Source of the DNA: Tenodera sinensis
Taxonomy: Eukaryota; Arthropoda; Insecta; Mantodea; Mantidae
Direction of reading: 5' to 3'
Assembly (NCBI GenBank): GCA_030765045.1
Contig: CM060963.1
Coordinates: 97,732,206 to 97,796,205, forward strand
Length of the DNA: 64,000 nucleotides
Shown here piece after piece: positions 41,700 through 51,314 of this stretch. Under the pieces are notes generated by a model, which saw only the letters and a program-made list of their open reading frames with translations, was not told the DNA's origin and searched no databases. Every line of letters begins with the position of its first letter. The first letter of the stretch is position 1. The position numbers and the translations under genes were made by a program.

Positions 41700-42545
41700 A
41701 ATGCAGTTTTGAACAAGTGCTCATGCAGTACAGCCGCAATGTTTTTCAGAGGAGCTGCTTAAAAATTGAATGAGATCACTATGTAAGACAGATGAAACAC
41801 CAACCAGATGAGTGTCATCATCATGGGTCACCACAGAAGGTAACAGTTTGGCACACCATAACCATACAATGGTGATCACTGCCTTTGACTGGGATGGTGT
41901 AATCATAAAGAATACTGTTCCCCAAATATGTACCATTATTGCAGAGTACTGGTGTACATTTTTGCAAAATAATTTGCAAGCAGCTCAAAGCAAAAAACGA
42001 TGAAACTTCCTGGATATTCTATGCTTCATTTTGCATGACAATGCAAGGGCAAATGTGGCTGGAACTGTGACTGATTTGTTCACTCACAGGGGCAGGGAAG
42101 TGCTTTACCATCCCCCTTATTCTCAAGATCTAAGCCCCTGAAATTATAATCTCATCCCTAAAATGACAGAACCACTTCGTGGGATCCCTTTCTGCACAGT
42201 TGAAAATGTTCTCCAGGCAACCGACCACTTCATTCGCAACATCCAGAGATTAGATAGTAAACAAAAAAGATACTTTGCTTAACAATGTTGTCAATTGCCA
42301 GGATCACCTCAGTGTCGCCGGGGTGCCGGAATTTTATCCTGCAGGAGTTCTTTCACTTATCAGTAAATCTACTGACATGGAGCTGTCATTATTTAAGCAC
42401 ACTGGGCCAGACTTGAACCTGCATCCTTGGGATCAACAGGTCGGTGTCTAACCAACTGAGGATTAGGTAGTGCCAATGGCTTCCACATTGTTGGGAACAC
42501 ATGGTACACAATGGTGGTGATTACATCAAAGGCCTGTAAAACTTA
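41700..42545 (+). pseudogene. Mariner transposase, C-terminal part, dead
   Basis: Plus strand: a VITAFDWDGVIIKNTVPQ block, LHDNARANVAGTVTDLF, EVLYHPPYSQDLSP*NYNLIPKM, EPLRGIPFCTVENVLQATD. In mariner transposases the last catalytic Asp sits in SPxDYxLF. Here it reads stop-N-Y, so both the frame and the catalytic residue are lost. The C-terminus resumes after a SINE at 42278-42478. Confidence 0.7.
42278..42478 (-). mobile_element. tRNA-derived SINE S5 inside mariner
   Basis: Same family as 41108-41320, more decayed (TCAGTTGGTTAGACACCG A-box region, B box degenerate). It interrupts the mariner C-terminus. Confidence 0.7.
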
Positions 42546-42772
42546 AAACTTTGTATGTTTGCTATGTATCTAAATAAAAGATAGTTGCCACTATTAAAAA
42601 AGAAAATCAACCCAAGTATTTCATTTACCATTCTAACTACATCCTTAGAAACTGAGTTAATGTGTTTGTTTCACCTTAACATTGTGTAAGATTTGAAGCT
42701 TTCATGGCGATAAATAATTATTAATAAGAGCTTCTCAGATTCTGGTAACCCGGGAAGCTCTTATTCATCACT
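42546..42772. other. Intron sequence, no feature identified
   Basis: AT-rich. An inverted pair, AATAAGAGCTTC and GAAGCTCTTATT, lies at about 42724 and 42755. Confidence 0.35.
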
Positions 42773-42913
42773 ATTTATTTATGCCAACAAACTTACTGTT
42801 GGTGTTTTTAAACACACAAGCCGTGTGTGGGCAAAGTTTGAGAGGTAGAACTGGAACTTAAAAATTCAAATCCCAGTTGTGGCATTGAATTTTTAAGTTC
42901 CAGTTCTACCTCT
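42773..42913. mobile_element. SINE S1, rearranged inverted copy
   Basis: S1 tail in reverse orientation joined to the forward 3' block, with no A box. Flanked by the 13-bp duplication CTTATTCATCACT (42760-42772, 42914-42926). Same architecture as 3710-3856. Confidence 0.75.
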
Positions 42914-43186
42914 CTTATTCATCACTTTAACAACATTAATATAAAATATAATATTCTTTTTATATTTAAATGTGAATGTAAGTAGTGAATGTAGGTTATA
43001 CATTTAGTAAATGTATTTAATCCTTATGTTAATAGCTTGGTCCTTTAATCTCCTTAAAAGGAAGTAAACCTCTATTTTCTAAACTATTAATAGATAATGA
43101 AATATTTTGTTCATATTTTAACTGTAGTAATTATGATCTACTTGAGTTATATATTTAATAAATGTGTTTGATCTCTGTCTTAATAG

Positions 43187-43297
43187 CCTGATCCTTTAGT
43201 CCCACCTCCAAAGAAAGTGGTCCTCTACTGTCTTCTTAGAAATCTTTTAAATGAAGAAGAAATTGCTTTGTACAACATTAGAGAGTTGGAGGATGAG
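43187..43297 (+). CDS. DRC7: Host gene exon, probable DRC7 (lobo) homologue
   Basis: A 111-base, 37-codon exon in phase 0 at both ends. The acceptor is TCTTAATAG ending at 43186 and the donor is GTAAAT at 43298. The peptide is PDPLVPPPKKVVLYCLLRNL then LNEEEIALYNIRELEDE. A hydrophobic YxLLxxLLxxE segment followed by an acidic helix fits the position after the YHYG/FDP segment in DRC7. It joins in frame after GYE of the 13543-13755 exon, although another exon in between cannot be excluded. The preceding intron of about 29.4 kb is almost entirely nested transposons. Later exons were not found in the window. Confidence 0.55.
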
Positions 43298-43792
43298 GTA
43301 AATTTTATACATTTTTTCTTTCTTTTTGTACTCTTTTTTCTCCCATATGTTAGAATTAAGGATGAGCTGAAATTAATGTAACAGTTCCATTGTAAGGACC
43401 AGTGAAGTAATGTAGACAAACATCAACTAGTTACTCAATAATGATTACGAAAAAAATTAATTAAAAAGTAACTAGTTACCCAACAATGATTACCAAAGTA
43501 GTGAAAAAAGCAAATGCTTATGTTGTTATGGTTACCGAGTATGAGTGACATCATTCACTGAAGTGCATTGATATCACTTATCAGGAACTAATTACCTAAG
43601 CTTGTTACTTAGTATTAATCTTCTCTACAAGAGATATTGAGTGGCATTGTCAATCTAACATAGCATCTGACATGAAAAATGCTTGCCAATTATTTTCTTT
43701 GTTACATATATATGACCAACTTAGATTATCTGCATCTTCTATGATGTTAATAATGTATATTTGGCCATTAATGTCTCCCTTCTCTAATAATA
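43298..43792. other. Intron sequence, no feature identified
   Basis: Contains a local direct duplication of about 27 bp around AACTAGTTACTCAATAATGA (about 43424 and 43468). Otherwise unassigned. Confidence 0.4.
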
Positions 43793-44134
43793 TGTTGTTG
43801 TTGTTTTCTAGTGCCTTGCATCTGGCAATGAAGCCATTAGCATTCGTGCTTTCCAATACTTTTGAACTGTAGTTTCTTCTGATCTTAATGCTTCACAGGT
43901 CTTCAAGTGGTCTTCATTCATTTCTGCTGGATCGTTACACAGGACACATATTGGTGAAGCTGAGATACCTATTCTGTAGAGATGACTTGCTAAGCAGTCG
44001 TGATTTGTCAATAGTCGGAAGGCTGCAACCGCTGTTTTCCTTGGTCTCTGGGGGATTATATATGGATTGGAAAGTAGTGTAATCCATTTTTTATCTTTGG
44101 CATTTGTTTCTATTTCTTGTAGGTATGAATGAGA
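43793..44134 (-). pseudogene. LINE B 3' end: RNase H tail and zinc motif
   Basis: Minus strand: HSYLQEIETNAKDKKW, RKTAVAAFRLLTNHDCLASH, ISASPICVLCNDPAEMNEDH, then ARMLMASLPDARH and stop. The C-x2-C...H...C pattern is the usual C-terminal zinc motif of RNase H-bearing LINEs. It ends with an (AAC)n tail at the left. A homologous copy on the plus strand is at 57000-57745. Confidence 0.75.
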
Positions 44135-44583
44135 AAAATATATATAATATTGTGTTTTGTTGTCTGGTTCAATTCCTTAGGGCTTCCTTTTTCTGTGATA
44201 TTCTTCCCTAGATCATTGTTTTGCAGAGATTGCTGTGGCAGGCCTCCAGACGCGGGATGGTCTGTTCGTTCCGCCCCTAAGGAATTGAACCAGACAACAA
44301 AACACAATATTAATTATCTCCAAAACCAACAAAAAGCGGTGACACCAGTGCAAGATCCCATTGGCAGACAGGCAACCAATCGGGGACAAAAGGGGCGGGA
44401 CCAGCAGAGACTCGCAACAGGTATATAAACGGGAGCAACCGGACAAAGAGCGGACAAGAGCCCAGAAGAAGCTCATGAAAAGATGAGCGAAACGTCGGCG
44501 ATTTCGACCAAGATGACGCGGCCTTCACCGGAAGCCAAGATCACACATCAGGACACAGGCCGTGGAAGCCTACGCATCCACTT
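44135..44583 (+). mobile_element. Penelope-type terminal segment inserted in LINE B
   Basis: GC-richer insertion replacing the LINE B region between RT and RNase H. It opens with a perfect 38-bp inverted repeat (44145-44182 and 44275-44312). A TATA-like GTATATAAAC (44421-44430) and a hammerhead-like core at 44463-44493 follow. The layout resembles a Penelope-like terminal repeat with promoter and ribozyme. There is no coding region and no clear target duplication. Confidence 0.45.
44463..44493 (+). ncRNA. Candidate hammerhead ribozyme
   Basis: CAGAAGA (44463-44469) matches CUGANGA except at U4. The stem GCTCAT/ATGAGC (44471-44476 with 44483-44488) is followed by GAAAC (44489-44493) and GTC. 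The spacing is as in minimal Penelope hammerheads. Confidence 0.4.
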
Positions 44584-45204
44584 TTCTGAGATGTTTTTTA
44601 CGTGTTTTTTCCAACTTACCTTCCTGTCGAAAGTGATGCCTAAGTATTTGGCATCATCAACTGCTTTGAGTGGTTTACCATTATAATTTATGTTAATATT
44701 AACTGGTTTGTATTTTAGTGTAAATAATTCATAATTTGTTTTTTCCACATTGATAGTCATGAGGTTTTTGGAGCTCCATTCATGTACTTTGTTTAGGGCT
44801 GTTTCTATTCTGTCTTTAATTAATTCAGGTTTTTTTGGAGAGCCTGAAGTCCAAATGACTACATCGTCAGCAAATAAAGCAATTTTGGTTTCTAAAGTTT
44901 TTATTATTGATGGAAGGTCATTTATATATATGTTAAAGAGTGTTGTGCTCAGAACAACACCTTGTGGAAGTCCTCGGTGTGTTTGTTTATATTTGGAAAT
45001 GTATGTATTATATTTTGTGGCACAAAATCTTTGTGAAATAAACTGAGTTATCCACTTAAGCATGTTACTTTTCACACCTATTGATTGCAACTTCTCAATT
45101 AATTTGTTTCTCCAGACTGAGTCATATGCTGATTTAAAATCAATGAATACAGCCAAGGTATCCTCCTTTCTATTGAAAGCTTCGTTGATGTCTTGGCTTA
45201 GTAG
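44584..45204 (-). pseudogene. LINE B reverse transcriptase, second half
   Basis: Minus strand from LSQDINEAFNRKEDTLAVFI through FKSAYDSVW (motif A), RGLPQGVVLSTTLFNIYIND (motif B) and LFADDVVIW (catalytic FADD, motif C) to KAVDDAKYLGITFDRKVSW. The catalytic motifs look intact. The frame joins the 51315-52930 part in phase when Element 3 and one GAGT are removed. Downstream RNase H is missing up to 44134. Confidence 0.8.
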
Positions 45205-45208
45205 GAGT

Positions 45209-46001
45209 TGATGCGTAATGTTGTTTGGTGGTTCACGTTGGATCGCCATTTGATGCGAAAATTAAACTGTTGGTCACGTTGTGTCGCCCTTTGATGTGGT
45301 TCGCTCTGGCTGAGTTCAGTATGAGATCTCTTTCATCCCGGGTATTGGTAGGTATGTTATAGATTACCCCAGAAAAACTTTTGTATATTGTTTATTTTTT
45401 TTACTTCTCATACACTTTCGGGAGTTATGCCGACTTTCGATACGCAGAGGAATCGCACTCACGTGTGTACACCACAACGTCTAGCACCAGTCTGGGGTGA
45501 GTGAACACGCTTCTTGGCGTCCCCACGCTAAGAAAAACGTTCTCTCCAATTTTAAATGTCATGACGTCATCCAAAAGAAAGCCTCGTATCCAAAATGCTA
45601 TTTCATTCCTTTTCCCGCAATTTAGAAATGTCCCTTTCTATTATAACATGTTCTTTTTTGAATTTCGAATATATAATTACCTTTTTATGATTAAACGATG
45701 TTTTCTTTATATTTTATTAAAAATATCGCGCGACTTTTAAGATTGGCAGACCTGAATTTCAAAGGTGAATTTAAACTATGTAGTATGACGTCATGACTCG
45801 TTAATTTCAAACCAATAATGCGTTTATCCTACAAATTTAACGACTATTATTTACTCATATCTTGCTCACCTTACAACACTTCCTACTCTATTATCTACAT
45901 ATGTTATTACTCAACACTTATCGCAAATCTCACATCTGGCAATTAAATTAAAATGTGTGTTTATCAAGCCCATTCGATTTGAAATCTAAATTTCGGTATC
46001 A
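45209..46001 (-). repeat. Element 3 3' LTR with 42-bp extended U5 end
   Basis: 793 bp. The 751-bp core (45251-46001) equals the partner LTR. The outer 42 bp (45209-45250) reads, in element sense, AATGGCGATCCAACGTGAAC and on to ACGCATCA. The GAGT duplication abuts the extension, so it was present at integration. Confidence 0.8.
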
Positions 46002-46756
46002 AATGCCCCCATTTATGTTATTTTATTATTTCATAATAAAATAATGTAAATGTCTTGCCCGAAAGAAAAATTAAAAATTACTCCTGTATTTTGAATAATC
46101 GGCAACACTCCCATTATATACAATTTTCAATTACACTGTTTTGAAATTGGTTATTAACACATCTTCTCATTAATCTTTATAACATGACAAACAATTATAC
46201 ACTTGACTAAACAATCCTTAAATACTAATTACAATATGTTATGGTTTCTTCTGTAAAACTTTTATATAAAGCTTAAATTTCAAGAGTCTTTCTTTATACT
46301 TCCTTCTTTTAGTTCATGTTTGCTCACTTCGCTCTCACTATCACTTGCACTGTGAATTTTCACTTTTGTTATTGTAACACATATCTGTACTAGATCCTTT
46401 AAGCACTCAAATGTACATATATTTATATAAATCCATTACACTCTTCAGACAAGTTCTTTCTTTGTCTTGCTGTGATAACTATCTATACATCTAAATATTT
46501 TAACAAATGTTTACACAGTAAATATTCAGTTTTCTCTCTATGCGGAGATGAACATTTTAACAATCTTTCTGATGCTGTTATTGTGAGCTTCATACAATAT
46601 ATTCTTAAGCTCTTTGTAGTATATGGCAATTTACATTCTGCATTTGTCATGAATACGTAAGTACCTGACCAATATATGGTTTTCAAGTAAGCTAACATTT
46701 AAATTTTATCTCAAAGCTGATTGGGCGCCAATAGACAAATGACACTTCGAATTTTA
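46002..46756 (-). other. Element 3 3' non-coding region
   Basis: Homologous to the region between pol and 3' LTR in Elements 1 and 2, including the polypurine tract. Small antisense ORFs conserved here reflect DNA similarity only. Confidence 0.6.
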
Positions 46757-48407
46757 CATGAAGTCTAGGTTCCAAGGTACCACACGGTTTCTTGTATGGT
46801 CGAAGGAGTTGTTTATGCCATCTTCCCAGACATTTTTCATTTTTAACATCTTTTAATTCATAGGTATGATAACCAAATTTGGATATAATTTCTGCAGGAC
46901 CTTTATATAACAATTCCATCCTTTTGTTCCTACCTCGCAATGCACTTGATAACTTATGGTCTTTAACTAGTACCCAATCACCTATCTTAGGTTCCCATTT
47001 ATGTTTTCTACTCTTTTTCTTTAATTTTCGCTTCTCTGCCTTTTTCTTGATTCGTTCAAAAGCAATTTTCGCTCTTTCTTCTTCACTTAACTCAATGTCA
47101 TTTATTCTGAGTATTCTTGGTACCCCGATCAATATTGGTTCTGGTTAATTTTATTGGGGCAAACCCAGTAGTTACATTAATGGTGTGATTGATAATCTTT
47201 TCTATCAATGGACAATATTTCACCCAATCCTTGTGATTATGATGTGTAAGTACACGTAAATAAATTCCTATATCTCGGAGGACACGTTCTGTTGGATTCC
47301 CTGATGGAAAGTATGAGGAACAATGATTTAGTTTTCAAGCGTCTAATGTCACCCTAATCTTTCTATTGGCCTTATTTACAATACATAGGGGATTCACAAA
47401 TTCTGAATTCGAAATCTCAATAACCTCATCTTCTAACATTGACTTTATAACTGCATCTACCTCTTCTCTTATTGTACTAGGGATAGCTCTCGCTTTATGT
47501 GTAAAAGGTTTGATGGGTATCATCTCAAACGAATGAGTATAAATATTACATTTACCAGGTTTCTCAGAGAATACTTCTTTATTTCGGATTAATATTTTAA
47601 ACAGTTTATCCCTCTGTTGTTCATTTAGTTGATCAGCCTGAGTTACCTTTTCCCGCAATAATTCTTCTAAGTCTTCACTACTCTCCCTATCATAGTACCT
47701 AGTTGTGTCAGAAAACCTCAAATTGTCTATGAAATCATTTTTATCCCATTCTACATTTTCTTTATTATCGACACTGTACTCTTCAACATTTACTTCAGCT
47801 AATTCCATAGCTCCTACTTTAAATATTCTACAAAGAATGTATCCCCTTGGATTTCTTCTTCCTCTTTTTCTCGTACAATAGTTTCTGAACTACTATCTTC
47901 CACAAATGGCACTATAATGGTCTCATCTTCAACTTTCATTTCTACAATCATGTTTTTAAAATTCACCACAGCTTCCCAGGCATAAAGACAAACACAACCT
48001 ATTATAATATCTGTCACAAGTCTTCCTACAATCAGAAATAAAATTCCTAGTATTCTCCCATTTATTTCAATATTTATCATTGCTTGAAATTTTACTCTCT
48101 CTTTTCGTTTTCCCACAGCTAGCGAGCAATATATCCCATTAACTGGTAAAGACATTACTTTAAAACCACTACTTTGTAAATTATCATAAAAATGTTGTGA
48201 GCATACTGTGCTATTTGATCCCGTATCTATAATTGCATTGTATTGTTTTCCATTTACTCCAATTTTGATTTTAGGTGGATCTCCTACTTTTTCGTTTTCG
48301 TCGATTCTATTTTTCCATTCTCTTTTCTTTTGTATCAACATTTGCCTTCCAGGACTATTTATTTCCAAGTACTTATTACAATCATTACTAGGATACCCAG
48401 TTCTCAC
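46757..48407 (-). pseudogene. Element 3 pol remnant, broken
   Basis: Protease DTGSNSTVC, RT entry, deletion junction into SSYFPSGNPTERV, integrase tail and GPY domain, as in Element 1. Lesions: a one-base deletion at about 47823; a TGA after VTLDA near 47335; and a deletion of about 14 bases near 47147 in the integrase tail, giving separate ORFs (47814-48407, 47335-47808, 46692-47132). Confidence 0.8.
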
Positions 48408-50326
48408 TGAAGGCGCGTTTGACCGGGTCTGGCGCTTCCCTGATTTTTATGTATGGCTCCTGTACAATTTCCCGAATTGTTACTTCTGTTTCCCTGCATT
48501 AAATCGGGGTTACTTCCTACCATGTTTTTGACCGTGTTAATAGCCTCAACCATTTCCGCATTTTCGGGGGAATTTCGTCCATTAGAATACCTTTCTCCCT
48601 GTCTTGGTGACCTCGGTCTAAACTCATTATCTCCGTTTGTCCAATACCCATCATTTGAATTTCTACTATGTCCAAAATAACGTCCCCGTCTACCTCGATC
48701 AAATCTATTTGTATTCATATAATTCACCCTTATATTTCTTCCCCTTAGATTACCATTTCTATTTTGGTGATGCCCTTCCTGGTTATATCTACCTTGATTT
48801 TCCCACCGGAATGATTCCATCCTTGGTACTGGTCCTTTATATCTTTCCCTAATCTCACTTCTATTCTGATAATACTGTGCCCCTTGCCCGAAAGAATTTA
48901 CAGTTTCTTTTTCTTCATATTTATTTCCAAATGCGTGTTTTGGCTTATTGACTTCTAAGGCTGATAATAAAGTCGATCATAGCTGCAATGCTACCGGGTC
49001 GGGCTATGATTAGGTAGTGTTGAAGCGTTTCCGGAAAATGTGGAGTAACTATATTTATTAGATCTTTTTCATCTAAGGGAGGATCCAACATCTTCGATTT
49101 TCTCGCTATTCTCATAAAATAGTTGACCATCGATTCCTCCGATCTAGGATTAAACTTTCCATTGCTTAATTCGACTCTAATATTAGCCTGCCTACTAGCC
49201 CCCCAATATCTGGTTAAAAAGATGTTCCTAAAGGTCCCGTAATCATTATTGTTACCCATAGAAAGGCCTAGCCAATTGGCAGCATTACCCTTTAGGCATT
49301 TTCTTACTATCACCATCTTGTACTCCTCCGGTATATGTTTCACCGTGAAGTACTCTTGTAACCCTTCTAAAAAGGCTTTAGGATCATCTGAATCTTCATT
49401 TTCAAAAACTGGAGGTGTCATTTCATTTAAGACATGGTTAGGCCAATGTAAATTTGAATTGTCACCTGTCCCTGAGCTATTTCTGAGATCAGAATGGGAA
49501 TTACTGTTACCCCTATTTTGCATTGAAATGTCAGCTGATACACCTGGTATTGCCTCGTTTCTTGCAGCTTCATTATTAAGATTGTTGTGATTACATGCAT
49601 TTTCATTTAATTTCAACTTTTCTAAGGCCTCTTTTACCTGAGTAATTTCTGTTACTACCCCTTTTATTTGGTATCCTCCAAATTTCTAGCCTGCCTTTCA
49701 CTTTCTACATCAGATCTTTCCATTCTAACTTTACACCCCTGTAACTCTTCTCTAATTTCTTCCCTGTCTTTATCTAACCTTTGTACTACCTCTTCCCTTT
49801 GTTTGTCTAATCTATATGTTACTCTTTCCCTTTCTTTATCTAATTTTTCACTCACTTGTTGACCTAATTTCTTTTCAGAATTCTTTACTTCTAGCCGTAT
49901 TGTCTCTAATTCTCCCTTAACCTGTTCTCTATTTTCTTTTACTTCACTACTGACTTTATTAATTTCCTCCCTAACTTCTTCCCTAAAGGTTTCTAAAGCT
50001 CTCTTCTGATTCTCCAATTGCATTCCCAATTCCTGTTGTCCCTTCTCTAATTTCTGTCCTAACTCTATACTAGTTTCATCTATCTTACTCATCTTTTCCA
50101 TTATCTTTTGAAACATATTCTCTATTTCTGACATAATTGCTGGCCTTTCTGAATTACTACTAAACATTTCTGAGCTACCTCTAGGTGTTTCTCTAACGTT
50201 CTGATCTTCTACTTCTTGGCATATTCTGCTACTGATTATATTTTGATTATATTCTTCCATCCTAACTACACTTTTCTCAATTTCCGGACTCTCAAAACCT
50301 AGAAAATCGCTATCACTGTCTTCCAT
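48404..50326 (-). pseudogene. Element 3 Gag, frameshifted
   Basis: Gag from the ATG at 50326. Coiled coil and capsid-like domain match Element 2 more closely than Element 1 (same KIDETS and VVQRLDKDREE units). A deletion of 7 bases near 49673 and a one-base insertion near 48970 break the frame into three ORFs. The frameshift heptamer is GGGAAGC rather than GGGAAAC. Confidence 0.82.
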
Positions 50327-50559
50327 TTCTAAGCTATTTACATGTGTTTTTCTACTCACCAATATTTCACAATTTTCACTATTACGATTTTATTTTTTTT
50401 TTTATTTATTTATTTTTTTTTTAACTGCACTTAAACTTGTTCACTACACGTTTCACACGATGTTGACACGCTGAGCACCTTCTTGTTTGCTGGTTCTATG
50501 CTGGCTTGGTCGTCTTGGGGTTGGTCTATTCTCTCAACGCCACACGTTGGGTCGCCATT
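50327..50559 (-). other. Element 3 leader with primer-binding region
   Basis: Sense strand begins AATGGCGACCCAACGTGTGG. Only one copy of the unit that is doubled in Elements 1 and 2. A T-rich tract lies at 50387-50420. Confidence 0.55.
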
Positions 50560-51310
50560 TGATGCGAAAATTAAGCTGTTGGTCACGTTGTGTCGCCCTT
50601 TGATGTGGTTCGCTCCGGCTGAGTTCAGTATGAGATCTCTTTCATCCCGGGTATGCGTAGGTATGTTATAGATTACCCCAGAAAAACTTATCTATATTGT
50701 TTATTTTTTTTACTTCTCATACACTTTCGGGAGTTATGCCGACTTTTGATACGCAGAGGAATCGCACTCACGTGTGTACACCACAACGTCTAGCACCAGT
50801 CTGGAGTGAGTGAACACGCTTCTTGGCGTCCCCACGCTAAGAAAAATGTTCTCTCCAATTTTAAATGTCATGACGTCATCCAAAAGAAAGCCTCGTATCC
50901 AAAATGCTATTTCATTCCTTTTCCCGCAATTTAGAAATGTCCCTTTCTATTATAACATGTTCTTTTTTGAATTTCGAATATATAATTACCTTTTTATGAT
51001 TAAACGATGTTTTCTTTATATTTTATTAAACATATCGCGCGACTTTTAAGATTGGCAGACCTGAATTTCAAACGTGAATTTAAACTATGTAGTATGACGT
51101 CATGACTCGTTAATTTCAAACCAATAATGCGTTTATCCTACAAATTTAACGACTATTATTTACTCATATCTTGCTCACCTCACAACACTTCCTACTCTAT
51201 TATCTACATATGTTATTACTCAACACTTATCGCAAATCTCACATCTGGCAATTAAATTAAAACGTGTCTTTATCAAGCCCATTCGATTTGAAATCTAAAT
51301 TTCGGTATCA
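50560..51310 (-). repeat. Element 3 5' LTR
   Basis: 751 bp, TG...CA, without the 42-bp extension. Two ATGACGTCAT palindromes are retained. Confidence 0.87.
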
Positions 51311-51314
51311 GAGT

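Larger units (their letters stand above)
45209..51310 (-). mobile_element. Element 3: gypsy-like retrotransposon, oldest of the three
   Basis: Between duplicates GAGT (45205-45208, 51311-51314) within the RT of LINE B. It has the same pol internal deletion as Elements 1 and 2. LTR cores (751 bp) differ at about 13 positions by eye, so it is older. gag and pol are both frameshifted. The left LTR has a 42-bp extension that the right one lacks. Confidence 0.87.
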
